Assembly: GCF_048564905.1 (NCBI RefSeq)
Contig: NW_027328740.1
Location: 77,752,662-77,816,661, forward strand
Source: Vicugna pacos
Taxonomy: Eukaryota; Chordata; Mammalia; Artiodactyla; Camelidae
Length of the DNA stretch: 64,000 nucleotides
Direction of reading: 5' to 3'
Every line of letters starts with the position of its first letter. Within the stretch, counting starts at the first letter, position 1. The notes beneath the pieces are model-generated. The model was not told the origin of the DNA. It saw only the letters and a list, made by a program, of their open reading frames with translations, and made no database searches. The position numbers were made by a program, and so were the translations under genes. Of the stretch, positions 47,301 to 61,020 are shown piece after piece.

Positions 47301-47559
47301 ACAAATTCTATTCCAGTCATAATGACCGCAAGAAAAATTACAGAATGTGATGTGAATATTAGAAAGTACTAATAACAGCGAATATAATTCTTTGCTCATA
47401 TTAATTCAACTTCTCTTCACTATAACAAGTACCATCATCATCTCCATCTTAGAGATTAAAAAAACCTACAGAAGAAATTTATACCATTATAAGAAAGTAT
47501 TTCTAAGAATAATATCAGGAATAAAACCCCAAAAGAAGACATTTACAATCTTAAGATTA
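44326..47559. other. AT-rich sequence with few old repeats
   Basis: Only a MIR fragment (46.1 kb) and a short TG/AC-alternating tract near 45712-45743 are recognised. No gene is seen. Confidence 0.5.
46080..46275 (-). repeat. MIR fragment
   Basis: CTCCTATTTTGAGAGATAAG, AAAACAGGAAGTGAAAGAGG, CTTGACCAAAGTCAGAGGAC and GAATTCAAACTCAGATC follow the reverse MIR order. Confidence 0.65.
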
Positions 47560-48620
47560 TTTTGGGCCACAACAAAAATGAACCTACTGAACAAAATGAA
47601 AGGCAAAAAATGACAAGGAAAAGCTCTCTGATACATGTTGATGAAGACAAGGGGTTAATGTTCATAATATACATAGAGCTGTCACAAAGCAACAAGAAGC
47701 TGCCTCACTTAAATGTGTGCAAAGGACAAAAGAGATCATTCACTTTTTAAAAGTCAGATGGCTAATGAGTGAAAAATGCTCAATACCTCACTGGTCATCA
47801 AGTGCAAATTAAAACAATGAAAAAGTACTTTTGCTCATCATATTGGCACATATTTTTAAAAGATATTCTAGCTAGTGTCCATCTTTGAGAGAACAAACTG
47901 TGAGCGATCTTTTGGAGGATGACATGTCAATGGATATGTAAACTCTGAAAAACGTGTGTACACACAGGCTGAACTCCACATTTTGGAATCGTTTCATTTA
48001 GAAAAATTCAGTTCAAAAAGATGTACTTATCAGAGCATTTACACAGCACTGTTTACAATGGTGAGAAGGAAAGCTGAAGTGAAATCATATCCAGCGATAG
48101 AGAATTGGTTACATAAGTTATTCTACATCTTTTCATTCCCCACAGGAGAAGGAATTTCTAGATTCACTTGAAAGGAGCCTGTGATTTATGTAGTTGTCAC
48201 ATCCAAGGACTAAATTTCCAGAAAACTTAACGAAAATAATACTCATACAAGATCACAGGAATGTTTGTATAAGAAGTATGCCAGTCAAACACCCTTTCTG
48301 ACAGTGGAAAATGGAGAAAACTTAAGTGTCCACCATCAAGACAATGATGCGGTAAATCACGGTGAGCTGTGGGCACTAAAGTTCCGGTGTTTCGGCGTGG
48401 TCCAAGGCCTTGTCCACAGTACGCTCCCACGAAAGGTGTCCTTACACAAGAGACCAAACCTGCATATCAGGAAAACCCTCTACTCTATCTGAAAGGACCG
48501 GGTGAGTCTGGAGGGAGAGGACGTCTGTGATATATACCTGAGTGAATAAACCGAGCTGCAGAAAACATATAGTATGGCCTTATTTTTCAATAAAGCATAT
48601 ATACACACACATAGACATAG
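47560..48620 (+). mobile_element. Old L1M ORF2 3' part and UTR
   Basis: Decayed L1 ORF2 sequence: TGGCTAATGAGTGAAAAATG, CATCAAGTGCAAATTAAAAC, then CAGCACTGTTTACAATGGTG, GAGAATTGGTTACATAAGTT and AAACTTAAGTGTCCACCATC. The last resembles the region of two tail variants, so two adjoining copies or an internal repeat are possible. The 3' border is uncertain. Confidence 0.6.
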
Positions 48621-50814
48621 ATTTCTCATATACGTGTATGTATGTGTTTATTTATATTACATAGGCATAAAGGTCATGAAATATATACTCCACATTGTCA
48701 GCAGTTTTTACTCTCAGGAAAAAAGGGGAAGGGATGTAGGGGACTTTCGGTACCACAACAGATCGCTTTTCAGAATTTCAGTTAAGTATACTTGGAATTT
48801 AAAAGTTTATTTAAGTCCAAAGTAAAATGGACGAGGACTCCACAAGACAGAATGCTATACTAGTCATTAAAAATCATGCCAGGGGAGATAGAATATTGTA
48901 GAAAAATGTGTAATAAGCCGAATGGAAAATGGAGGTCTCCACACAGTATACAGGCACACATTGCTCGCTGGTTTTTATGACAGAGGTAATACACACTGAT
49001 GAAAAGAACAGAAAATAGATGTTAATGTGTTAATTATTATCTCTGAGTACTGGCACCAGGATAGATCCTTTTGACCCTTTTTTCAGACATTTATATTAAA
49101 TACACACTATTTTTCATCTGAAAAATGCATTTTTAGATGTCTAGTACCACACATTGGAAAATTACACAAGTACTTACAGAAACAAATAACTAGGAGACAC
49201 CGCAGCAGCGTCACAAAGTGTAGAAAGGGCGATCCTGAATAACACCGCACAGTTACATAAGGACCCACAAAGTGAGAGCACCTGCTGTAACAGGGCGCGG
49301 CACCCTTCCATTTGTCAGATGTGTCTTCAGGGCTGAGGCAGTTCTGAGCACGGCCAGTGTCAGTGCTGGTGTCTGGATGGATGCCACTGGAGGTGAGGGT
49401 GCCTGCAAGCCGAGAGGAAGAACAGAAATCATCCTCTGCTTTTTCTGTCTTGTTTCTTTGTTACTTTTATAGAGAGGCGGAAATAAGATAAACTGGACCT
49501 TTCCTACTGAAATTTCAGTAATGAAACCATTTTTAAAGTGATCACAACTTATATTCTGCCTATGACTGTCTTTTCAAAAAAGCATCATATTTATAAAATG
49601 TTAATTAACTCAGTTAATTAACTCCCTGTTGAAACATTCTAGTAAAGAGCATGAACTGCAGTATGTAAAAGAACCACACCTGCAGTGACTAGCTCAGCTG
49701 TATTGACGGCAGTGCAGTGAGCCCCCAACATCCCGTGGCCCTGAGCTCCTGATGCTGGTAAGAGAGCGCGCTGCTGCCTCAGATGGAAAGAAAAGGTGAA
49801 AGCATTTTCTGAAATCTACAGCACTGACAAAACATAACTGATAAATCCCAGGCTCCTTTGAGGCTGTCATTTTCCGTTTCTGGCCAACACCCGTCAATGA
49901 GCAGAACCACCCCATTCCCGAGTCATGGGACTAACGTGGGCAGCAGTTTTGGAGAAATTTCCAGGTATAGAATGTAAACCAACTATACATAAAACTCTGA
50001 AAAAGAAAAGATGCAATAATCTGATTTTGGAAGACACTAAAATATTCTCCTAAGCCTTAGTACTTGGAAAGGCTGGGCTTCTACTAAGCCACTTATTTAT
50101 TTCACAGCCAATGAGCATCTCCCACAAACCCTGTTTCCCTGTGTCTGCTGGGAGCTTCAGGCACATTGATGTTGTCTATCTTATAAGTCACAAGGCAGAG
50201 GCGTGTGTCTCACGCTTGCAACTCTCACACAGGCTCAACTCCTAGCCTCACTGTATGAACTTGGCCCCATTTTCTCACCTGTTTATTTGGTATCTGTTCT
50301 TCTGTAAGCTGCCTGAAATGCTTATTGAAACAAGTCAGAAGAATGAGTGGGTAGAGAAATGGACAGATGGACAGGTGAGAGATGGGCAGAAAAACAGAGA
50401 GTCTCCAAGAGAAGGGGAGCAATCAAAATTATCTATGCAAAACTCTCTTCTAGTCAGGGAAGGAAACCACCACGGAGAAGTGTGAAGAGGCAGGTTGCTT
50501 AGGACTGTTTCCTGGATTCCATGAAAAGTCACACCAAGAGATGAGAGGATAGAACTATAAATAATAAAAGAAAAAATTCATGCATGTTTGAAAAATATAT
50601 CTACATTATGTACTTTCTAAAGAATAGAGTCAAATCAGCAAGGCCCAATAACACAATCCTTGGGTATTTACAGAAGTGAGAATCCCATCTCCAATCTGCA
50701 AGGCATCCCTTTGGAGCACTGAGAGTCTACACGGTGCAGTCATAAAGCCATCACCGCAAAAGCAATGCTATCCTGCACTTACGAGGAAAGAGCAGCTGTG
50801 CTCGGTCTGCCTAC

Positions 50815-51000
50815 ACGTGTCTTTTACACCCCTCAGCACCTCTACGGGGGAGGGATGCCTAGCGAGCCCCATCTCTGCAGGACAGAAAACAAGTCCAAGA
50901 GAGGCTAAGCCGACCTATCAATTCTCCATCTCACAGGACTTGTCACTCCAGACCAGGACTCGAACTCGGACCCTCGTTTGTAACCATAGTACTACCGTAT
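50815..51000 (-). repeat. MIR fragment
   Basis: CCCATCTCTGCAGGACAGAA, AGTCCAAGAGAGGCTAAGCC and CAGGACTCGAACTCGGACCC match reverse MIR. Confidence 0.65.
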
Positions 51001-51799
51001 TTTATGTGCTTTTTGTGTGTATAATACATTTGTTTCTGGCATGAAAGGGTATTTAATAAATGATCGGTTGTCTTGTCTATCTCATTAGCTCACAATCTTT
51101 ATATTTTTGAATTGTACTCTTCCCATGGAGAAAGGAATGGAAAGAGCGGGGATCAGAATGAGGTGGGGCTCCATTCTTTATCTGTTGCCTCATCTCATCG
51201 AAGTCCCCAAACAAGGAGATAGAGCAAATGTTCTCCTCATCATTTAAAGAGAGGGCTCCAGTGATGGTGACTTACTCAACTCCAAAACCAAGTCTGGGGG
51301 AAGGGCACATGCAGCAACGAGAGCAGTATCACCTGTAGGAAGGCAAAAAGAGCTCAGGGGATGGCTCAATGGGTCAGCCTGATTTAATTTCAATCGATAA
51401 TACAATAACACACTCTAAAAAATCTAGCATGCAATGGATTTGCTCTTTCTTGACATCTAGCAAGTTTCCACATCTCACATGTAACATTATCACGAACTAG
51501 TGAAAGGAAGAGTCCACACACAAGGAAAATCAATGCCACAGGCAGGCTGAAACACAGGCTGGAGGAAAGGAAGGGAAAGGGCATAGTTAAGAAGAGGCGA
51601 AATTCTGGGAAAAAGACATCATCACAAGGAATCTCAAGCATCATCCAGCAATCATATAATCATTCTTTCAAGGGAGAGTTACTTAGGTCCTATTTTGTGC
51701 AACATTGTACAGTGGGCGAAGCAAGAGCACAGCGTCCATGGTGGCAGCAAGTTGCGGAGCTCCAATACACTTCTGATCCCGGTACCTTGCACACTTGTC

Positions 51800-52040
51800 C
51801 TCAGTATAAAGGCAAAATATATAGTAAAATAATCCAATGTAAACTCTATGCAATGCTGAAAAAAGTTAAAGAATACCTAAATACCTGGACAGACACACCA
51901 CGCACATTCCTGAATCAAATGACAGCATTCTTGGGATGGCAGTGCTCCCCAGAGCGATCCATATATTCAACGTGGACTCGATCACAATCCCAGTGGGTTC
52001 CTCTGCAGAAACTGACTATCTGCTGCTACAATTCATATGA
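51800..52040 (+). mobile_element. Old L1M ORF2 fragment
   Basis: AAGAATACCTAAATACCTGG, CAGTGCTCCCCAGAGCGATC and CACAATCCCAGTGGGTTCCT correspond to the L1 ORF2 block around the usual 'cccaaagcaatctacagattcaatgc' text. It is strongly decayed. Confidence 0.55.
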
Positions 52041-53504
52041 GAATTCGAGGATCTCAGTAACCAAACCGTACTTGAAATAGAAGAAGAGTTTGAGAGGACT
52101 TGTAATTCTCAATTTCAAACCTTACAACTGTATCTCCAGGTGAGATTAGAGGCCATTTTTAAGTTATAATTGTGTTTATCCGTATTTTCTAAATTCTGTA
52201 CAACGAATATACCTGTTAGAATAAGAAATTTAAAAAGTAAAGTATCTTTTAAAACATGCAAACCGATTCATTCATTGGGAAGAAAATATTTTGACTATAA
52301 AGAAGTAAACAAATATCTAGTGAAAAAGGACTATTTAAAAACAGGAGTGAATTTACATTTTTTGTAAATTGGAAACTGAAAAGCACAAACACATCAAGTT
52401 TCTAGGGAGAGTGTTGCAACATATTAATTGTTATTTCCAAAATTCTAATTCAACAATGAAAACTCAAGAAAGAGAAAATCTTGATTGACAGCCAACTGCA
52501 AACACATGGAGAGCAAAGGCCTAGAAATCACAGTTCCTTTAACTCTGCTACTAACTCAATAGGAGAGGAAATTCCTCACAGAGGGGACAGTGGAATCCCA
52601 TGCATAAGACAGGATACACAGTACAAACTGCACTAGAATTGGGGGTGATTTCCATAGAAGAATTCTAAAGTTACAACATTGCTGAAAAACTATAAAAACA
52701 CTGACAGACAGATTAAAACACACAGTCATATATATTATATAGAAACATATGAAGTCTGCTCCCATGTTGCATAGAAATACAAACATATTTGTTCATTTAT
52801 GGGCACTGATTACTTTATCCCAGGTAGAATATTTCAACTAAAATAGATAATCAATAATACACTCCTCTTGTCAAAACTAGTTGATAAGTTACTCTGCTAT
52901 GTATGCATAATGTGTCTAAGATAGATTTAAAATTAGTGAAAAAGATTTTTGTATGGTTTCTTGAACCCTTCTCAAAACACCAAGCTTAATTTTAAAATAA
53001 ATCTGAGCAGTATTTCTATATGATCTTTTCCCTTGTGAAATGAACAACACAGTCTGTTGTCAAAATTCTTTCCTTACAATGATTCACGAGCACCGTATAC
53101 TCACAAAACTGCTGGACAGCAAGGCACTATCCAGACACTGTGACAAATCAAATGAAACACAAGGAAGACAGTGACCCTATTCTGCAGGGCTTATAATCTG
53201 TTCCAACACCGGGTTTTTATTTGATTTGTTTGATTGGTTAGAAAAATAAAATCACTCAAGTACATTCTTCTTTGAGCATTATGTAAATCATGACTCTCTT
53301 TTTAGTGTCATGAGCAGGAAAGACTTGAGTATGAATTGATTAGATCAACTAGGCACAATCATCGCTGGAGCCTGTGTAATAAATAAGTACATGAGATCTA
53401 AAATAAACCTACACAGATCTCTGCAAGGAAAATGAAGAGGTGAGTTCCCCAATGAGAAAACAAACAATCAAGAAATCAAAAAAGGAAAACTTTTTCATTA
53501 ATGA

Positions 53505-53700
53505 TTCCAGGCAGTAGTGGAGCATGGTGGTGAAGATCACAAATGCTGGGGACAAACATGAGGGTCTGAAATCCCACAGCACTGGGTAGCTGTGACACTG
53601 ATATTTCAGTGAAATTTTCTGCACCTCAGTCTCCTATCCATAGACTGGGGACAACCACAGCACCCATCTCCTAGAACGGTCTTAAGAATTAAGTTATTTT
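53505..53700 (+). repeat. MIR fragment
   Basis: AGGCAGTAGTGGAGCATGGT, TAGCTGTGACACTG, TGCACCTCAGTCTCCTATCC and ACTGGGGACAACCACAGCAC follow the plus-strand MIR order. It directly precedes an L1M copy. Confidence 0.75.
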
Positions 53701-53759
53701 TTATATAAAAGTTTAAATAAAATACCTCAGATTTTAAATATTACCCCAAAAGCTCAAGG

Positions 53760-54775
53760 AACAAAGAAAACAGTGATAAATTGGAGTTCATCAAATGTTA
53801 AAAATTTGCTTCAAAGGACACCATCCAGAAGGTGAAAAAACAACAGAGAGGAGAAAATTTTTTCAAATTATTTATCTGATTAAGTATTTGTATCTTCAAA
53901 TAAAAGAAAAAACTCCTACAACTCAACAAGAAAAAGAGAACTCAATTAAAATGTGTATAAAGTATCTGAAAATGTATTTTTCAAAGAAAATATACAAATG
54001 GCCAATAAGCACAATCAAACGATGTTCAATATCATTAGCTGTAAAAGAAATCAAGTCAAAACCACTAGGAGAAACCGCTTCACACTTACTACAATAGGTT
54101 ATAATAAAAAAAATGTGTAACAAGCACTAATGAAGACACAGAGGAAGCGGAGCGCGCAGCCCTTGCTTTTGAGGATGTAACACAGGGTGGCCACTTTAGA
54201 AAACAGCCTGGCAGGTCCTCAGAGAGTTGAACATTTGGTTTATGAATGACCCAGCATTTCTGCTCTCTGGTCACACAAGTAAGAGAACTGAAAACAAATG
54301 TCCACATAAAAATTCCTACAGGAGTATTCACGGCGCCATTACTCTTCACAAACAAAAAGCAGAAACAACACAAACGACTATCACCTGATGAATGGGTAAA
54401 CAGTAGGGCCCAGATATACAGTAGAATATAATTCAGCAATAGCAAAGCATAGAGTACTGACCCAGGCCACAACCTGGAAATACATTGAAAAAGTTACTCA
54501 GTGTGAAAGAAGTCAGTCACAATAGACAGTTCCATTTACATGAAATAACTTGTTTTACATGAAATGTCCAGCACAGGCAAATCCATAGAGAGAGAACAGT
54601 GGCTGCCTGGGGCTGGGGGAGGATGAGGAAGATGGGAATGACTGCTTGTGCATACAGGGCTTCCTGTTGGGGGATGAAAATATTCTAAGATTGACTGCGA
54701 TGCACAATTCTGGGCTTTGAGTAAAAACCGCTGCACATTTTAATGGGTGAATTGTATTAAAACTGTTAAGGACAA
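53760..54775 (+). mobile_element. Old L1M ORF2 3' end and UTR
   Basis: TTTGCTTCAAAGGACACCAT, CAAATGGCCAATAAGCACAA, GAATGACCCAGCATTTCTGC, CCATTACTCTTCACAAACAA, GTGGCTGCCTGGGGCTGGGG and GGTGAATTGTATTAAAACTG follow the order of an L1M ORF2 end and 3' UTR on the plus strand. The copy is 5' truncated with many changes. Confidence 0.8.
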
Positions 54776-57700
54776 AAGCACCTAGGGCCAGAACCTTCAA
54801 ATAGTAAATGCAAATTGCTAACTTTTATTACAGGAAGAAGAAACTGCCCTCAGCATGAAAGCAGGAGATCGGCAAATATGGGTTAACAGAATTGGACAAG
54901 AGCATTTCACTTGAAAGAGTTGCTGAGTGTACACGAAATATTCAGAAATAGGAAAATCAGCTTGACATCACGAAGAAGCATTCTGCTTCAAATGCAGATC
55001 AAGGATTCGGCAAGCCCAGCTGCTAGAAATAACCAGAGAAGAAACCTGGTTCTTACAACAAGCACCAGAGCCAACAAGGAAATGGTGGTGAGGAAAGCAG
55101 GCAGCCAAAAATCTGGAACAGTTTGCTACAAATAATTTCTCCACTGAAAATTCAAAAATAAAATGAAAGTGATGCAATGCTGAGCTGGCCTCACGTTAAA
55201 GGGCTTCCTCTGCTGCTCGACAGTTCTGTAACCCCGAATGAGAGACTCAGGAGAATCAGCATGGCTCCTGGCAGTCCCCAAGTGACTGCCCACCAGCACG
55301 TTTACCACCATCACATCTGCCAGGGTTGTATTGCAGAGAAGAGACCAACTTCTAAAAGGCACAGGAAATGTTTACCAGGGAAGAAAAGGCTGCTGTCAGT
55401 CCTGGGACAGAGGCAGTGTGAGCAGAGGCCAGAAGGCTGCAGGTGAACTGGAGCAGACCTGGGGCAGGAAGGGACCACGGAAGAGCAGATCTCAATTTTC
55501 TACTCTCTCTCCCTCGGGTAGGAGAGATAAAGCCTGCATCCTTCTCACCTGGAACTGTGGGTTCTGGCTGGCAGAAGTCTTACGTACAGGGAATGAATAC
55601 TCAAGACTCTGTGGAAAAAGTCACGAAAGAGAGAGGGCGTAGGGACCCAACTCCACGAGCCTCTCAAATGATCCCATATTTATTGTGTATAATCAAAGGA
55701 AAACGTCATTAACAGTTGTGTGATAGTAAGCAGGAACTTGGGGAAAGAAGGATGAGACAGAGATTGTAGAATCCACCATGAGTACAAAGGCTTAGTGTAT
55801 CTTTAGGTAAGTCATGGGGTGAGGGGAATAAGATACATTCTTTAGACATGTGAATTACAAAGCAGACCACCAGACCAGCTAGGTCCTTGCTTGGGGGATA
55901 ATAGAGTATCTAACTGCACACAAGCCCAGCCTTTATAGCTGTGGGCCTGGGTCATTGCTTTGCGATGAGCAGAGTGCTATCTAAAACATCATCTATGCAA
56001 GCAAAGCATTATCTCTGCTTTTTAAGGCAAGGAGACAGGAGTGAGGATGCACAGGCACTTGCTTCCAAAGCAGTTACTAAGCATACGTTTTCTTCTTAAA
56101 TTTGACAGGCGGCTGGGTTCTGTTACAATTTGTTAACCCAATCATGGGCTCCCACATGGAACCATTATGGAGGACACCCTAAGGTGACAAATCCTGGCTC
56201 TAGGTCTTTTCCTGCCAGCTTCAGCCACTCTAGCAGAGTCTAGGCACATTCCTGAATAATGATCATACAGAACCACCCACACTGTTAACTCCTGGTGCTT
56301 GAAACTTAATTTTAGCTCTACACAACTTAACGTAGAAAAGTTTCAGAAATAAAAGATATTATATTTACTTTATATCTCATCATAGGACTGATTTTTCTGA
56401 TTGCTCTAAGCTGCTTCTTCTTGGTAAAGCACCTAATTCTGCAGGTGAATTCAGTACTTTCTTTGGGCATAACTAGCCAGTTTGGGCTCGCTAACTTCTA
56501 TTGGTCAAATACCGATACACTTAATTGATTTCATTGTTCATCAATTTCAGCTGGGAGCAGAGGGAGTGTCACTCTGTTCCTCAGCCCAACCTCAACTCTT
56601 TATCATCAGCAACTCAGGACTCCGGAAACCAAAAAAAGCTTTTGTTTCCCTTCTACAGGATACATAAGCCTGGAGAAAGAATTCAACACAAATGTTAAAA
56701 CAAAAATCAATAAACCTGAAGCAACTCCATCTCCGAATCATGATACACAATGACATGAGATTAAGTGTGTCAGGCCCAAAGCATGGGTGAGCCTGACCAC
56801 CTGATTTCTATTCTTCAAAGGAAGGAAAGTTTTCCTATTTTTTACTATCACTCTGTCATTGTTTCTGATTAAGCCAAAAACTAGTGTATGAAATAATTAA
56901 GCATTGAAATAACAGATTTTTGTTGTATCAATTACAGAAGGCATTCAGAGGTGTTAGGAAAAACCACCTCTGTAAAAAATGCAAAATTTCTTCCACTGTG
57001 AAGAACACGTATACAAAATGCAACAGAGAATTCAAGCTCTTGTGGAGAGGAGCAAAAGCCACAGAATCAAAGCAAAGTCATTACTATGAGTCAACTCAAA
57101 ATTCACTGGACAATCATGTTCAATGCATTCAATGAAATTTAAAGGCATACTGCAAACCATACACTTAATGATCTGCAGGCTAGAGGAAGAATTTCTCTCT
57201 TTAACAGACAAGAGTAATCAATAGGGTGCCCCACCAAACAAGGACCAAAGAACAATCAGGTTTTTAACAGTTCTGATATATCAGCATTTTCTAAAGATCA
57301 AAATCCAGAAATTTTAAACATTGATTCACACCACAATGAAACAAGCACTTAAAAAAAAAGAAAAGAAAATAAGCACATAGAACATGTACATAGATCAATG
57401 AGAATTTCTTGAGACGCTGGAAGAAACAGGCTATAGTCTTTTACTTGAGAAATAAAACTACTTTTAAAGATAAATGCTAAAACACATTTCATCATTCATG
57501 TTGCCTTGAAAAATCTGAGGCACTTGTATCTGATTAGAAAAGCAATTCTGAGTAATAGTGTGTTACAATTCAGAGCCAGTTTGCTTTAGAAGAAAAGAGA
57601 AAAGAAAAGCTACCGTTTCTCATATACTGCACAAAGTGTGAAGTGTCTCCCTGCCTCTTTCTCCTCCCGTTTTCTAAGCTCATGCTTCCCAACCCTTCTG

Positions 57701-57780
57701 AAACAAGTATGAGAACCTCTTATTCCCGCCAATATGCCAAATGACAAAAGAAAATCAATTTATTTGTGTAAGTATATGCT
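54776..57780. other. Unclassified sequence, no gene seen
   Basis: No convincing exon, SINE or LTR is recognised. Two overlapping open frames (55331-55712, plus strand, about 90-100 codons) lack any protein-like pattern. Confidence 0.5.
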
Positions 57781-57862
57781 TAAACCTTGAACTGGAAGAG
57801 AAAGATATCAGAAGTCTATATGGAACTTATTTCTACATTCCTGAAATCACACACACAAACGT
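57781..57862 (+). other. Donor segment of the templated insertion
   Basis: These 82 bases, starting TAAACCTTGAACTGG and ending ACACACACAAACGT, occur again without a mismatch at 62027-62108. The donor ends at the edge of an ACACAG-type short tandem repeat (57863-57895). That repeat is not carried into the copy. No transposable element is recognised here, and there is no target duplication or A-tail, so this is not a normal transposon insertion. Confidence 0.9.
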
Positions 57863-57895
57863 TCACACAGACACAGACACAGACACAGACACATA
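57863..57895. repeat. (ACACAG)n short tandem repeat
   Basis: Four to five units of ACACAG follow the donor segment of the templated insertion. Such an array could stall replication next to the donor end. Confidence 0.85.
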
Positions 57896-58290
57896 CCCCC
57901 TGGATTACTGGGAAATTCACAAACTTAGGATTTCCATCTTCTAGAAGATAACTTTGTAGTTAGTTTAAAATACAAAACTGTCAGCTTTGGAAAGCCTTGA
58001 TCACCTGCTAAACCATCCAAATATCAAAGAGACCCAATTAGCCTTCTCGGTAGAATGTAATTTCCCATGATGGCAAAACATACCCTAAAAAGTCCTGGAT
58101 CTAAGTCTCGTGTTTATCACTAGCTATGATCGTTTTTAAGCACATTAACAGATTCAGAAACTTATGTCTCAACAGCATTTATTCTTATTGAAATAGTATA
58201 CGTGTTCATTTGCCTATACAGAGACCAGGTCCCATGATGGAGTTTAAGAGCTATTTTGTGTATTGCAATATTTATTTTTAAGTGCAGAAA

Positions 58291-58395
58291 AGGAGGGTGG
58301 GTATTACTCAGTTGTAGAGCACCTGCATAGCATGCACAATGTCCTGGCTTCAGTCCCCAGTACCTCAAAAAAAAAATAAATAAAATAAGGGCATA
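58291..58395 (+). repeat. Camelid tRNA-derived SINE
   Basis: GGAGGGTGGGTATTACTCAG, TTGTAGAGCACCTGCATAGC and GTCCTGGCTTCAGTCCCC are followed by AGTACCTC and an A/AAAT-rich tail. The order is the camelid SINE order with moderate decay. Confidence 0.88.
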
Positions 58396-58534
58396 TTTAA
58401 AAATGAGTAAAGTTATAAAAAAATGCAGACTAAAAACCACTGCAATCTAGGAGACACAATTACAATAAAAAAAAACAAGAGTTTCTATCAATTATTGGCT
58501 ATTTGCCAATCGCAGAGACAACCAGAAATCACAC

Positions 58535-58665
58535 CTGATAACCATCACGTGTGATTCTCAGCAACCCTACTAAGTAGACACGGATGGGAAACCAGGCTCT
58601 GCAGATGAGGAGACGGAGCTCAGAGGAGCCGGGGACGCTGACCGTCCTGCTTCCCGTGACACCAC
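58535..58665 (-). repeat. MIR fragment
   Basis: GATTCTCAGCAACCCTACTA, GCAGATGAGGAGACGGAGCT and CAGAGGAGCCGGGGACG follow reverse MIR. Confidence 0.65.
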
Positions 58666-59799
58666 ATCAGCCCAGGGCAAGCGCTGACGGAGCTGCAATG
58701 AGGGGACACCCAGCTGCATGGAACCTTGGGGCACTGGGGAGTCCCAGAAAACACTAAAAACTGTTCAGTGAAAAACCAGCTCAAATATAATACACTGTGC
58801 CACATTCTTTAAACAGGGAACATGAGTGAGACCTTTTTGATGCCTCCGTGTCCTTTCTGCCATCGTCAGTTACTTGCCCTCACAGCGTGACCAGTGATGA
58901 ACTGGACCCCATATGAAGCGCACTCAGATGGCAGAGCATTTGAAGCTGTTTTATGAAGTTTGTAAGACTCTGTCTGTGCCTCACACAGGCGTGGATGTAC
59001 CACCTGAAATCACTCCTTTCTGCTTTTTAAAATCCCTTCATCTACTCCAGACTTTTCAATAGCAAAGAAGCAGCTAAGCCACAGACAGTGGACAGCTTTT
59101 CACCAAATTTCTTGAACAGCCCATCGGACTACCTGGAAGCCCTTTACTTTTATTAAACCCACTTCCAGGTACTTCATCATTTTCGGATTGGTGGACTTGG
59201 CCTCTGACTGAGCTACTCAGAGAGCTCCCAGCCTCACATCCGTGAGAGGACCCTGCTGTTGGGAGAAATCAGTGAGAAAGGCGTACATCCCCCAGTCATG
59301 TCTGCATGGCTAGAAGTGCCACAACGTGCTAAAAATTTATACCATCATAACCCCTGGGCTCCCATGGACTGGTTTCACATTAACCAAACTCATGAGACAC
59401 TGATGCAAGAAAACCAGAAATTTAACTTATTAATGTAACAGAAGATGTGAAACTATGAACCAGACTGCAATATCAGAGTTCAACCATGAGTATATGTTCT
59501 CCTCCACGGCCCAAACACGGGCAGGCAGTCACATGGCAAGTGTGGACAGAAGCAGAGCAGGAAGGATTTCTAGATGAATTCAATGGACTAAATTTCTGTT
59601 ATACCAACAGATCTGCTGCCTGGAAAACAATTAATTCTAATCACGGTGCACTCTTCGTGGACAGTTGCCGAGACACGACTGTGAGCACCTGTGTAACTCT
59701 CCTTTCCCTGTCCTTTCTGGGCTAATTGATGCACAGACGTACAGAAATCGAGGGATGCAGATACATCTAAACACCCAAAGCCCATTCTGGGAGCCACAA

Positions 59800-60020
59800 T
59801 ACCATACAGCCAGGGTTAAAATACTTGCTCTGCCACTTACTAGTTCTGTGACCTTGGTCAACTTACCCTCTGTGTGCCTCAATTTCCACACTGTGAAACT
59901 GGGATAACAATCAAACCTTCCTTACTCGCTTGTTGAGAAGATTGAAGGATTCATTTCTGTAAAACGCTCAGAAAAGAATGTAGCACATTTTGGGTGCTCA
60001 ACAAATGTCAAATTAATATT
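59800..60020 (+). repeat. MIR, nearly full length
   Basis: TGCTCTGCCACTTACTAGTT, CTGTGACCTTGGTCAACTTA, CTCTGTGTGCCTCAATTTCC, GTGAAACTGGGATAACAATC and GGGTGCTCAACAAATGTCAA make this the best-kept MIR of the window. Confidence 0.9.
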
Positions 60021-60829
60021 ACAGTGGTTTACAAGTCTCCTTCCTAATCATCTTCTGTGTTTCCTGGCTAGACTAATACCCAAAGGAAATTCTTATTTCT
60101 CCTTTTATAAACTCATGGGATGAACCCTTCTGTTCCATCCCACCACCTGTTTAAACTGATGGAAGGGATACCTCCTCCCCACTCCTCTGGGCCATGCAGA
60201 GTGCTACTCCCTTCACAGCCCTGACCCCTGGTCCACAGCTAGCCCTCCTCACATTAACAGATTGAGTTGTGATTCCGGGGAGACAAGCAGGGCATGTGAA
60301 ACCCTTCCTTTCCCTCCAGTGTTGACTACCCTAGGGAAGCACCCTGGATGCTCAGCTCCATTGCAGAACAGCCCTGTGCATGATGGGGCTCATTCTCTCA
60401 AGGGAAGGCTTGCTGTGGCCCAGAGATACCTGGGACAGGGTGAGTCTCTACTTCTGGGACACAGTATCATGACACTCATTTATCCACAGCCCTGAAGTTC
60501 ATGGAGAACGTGGCTTCATCAGTAACAAAGAAGACATTTATCGCCTGCCTACTCTTTTGTGTCATCTCTCAGTTGGCTGCTGGAGACAACATGTGTATAA
60601 GTATTGGTTCCCCTTAGGCCCCAACATATATGAAGTAACAAAAATTTCTGTGGCTTAACGTTGGTCCAGGGCGACTGTGTAACAGTTCTGACTCTGCTGA
60701 TGCTAAATTATGGGTGTAGGAATTATGGAACGTCCTCAAATATCTTTCATCATAAAATCAGCTTTTCTTATTTTCTTGTTTCTTTGTAATTACCAAAGAC
60801 TATAAAATGATGGCTGCACACAAAACAGC

Positions 60830-61020
60830 AGCTAAAGTTTATGAGCTCTCTTGACATACCCACTGTGGTAAACATGTTACATAATTACTAATTCTCACAA
60901 TTCTACAAAGCAGATATGAGTGTCCCCTTCTCACAGACGAGGGGAAAACTCAGAACGAGCTGACTCAGGATCACATGGTTCAGTGTCAGCACGTGCAGGC
61001 AAACCCAAGTCAAGAAACTA
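60830..61020 (-). repeat. MIR fragment (duplication copy 2)
   Basis: Partner of 22-210: CCCCTTCTCACAGACGAGGG and CAGGATCACATGGTTCAGTG are closer to the MIR consensus than in copy 1. Confidence 0.65.

Noticed and set aside
57841-57900. CRISPR-like short repeats
   Set aside because: The ACACAG units are an uninterrupted microsatellite without spacers, in a mammalian genome.
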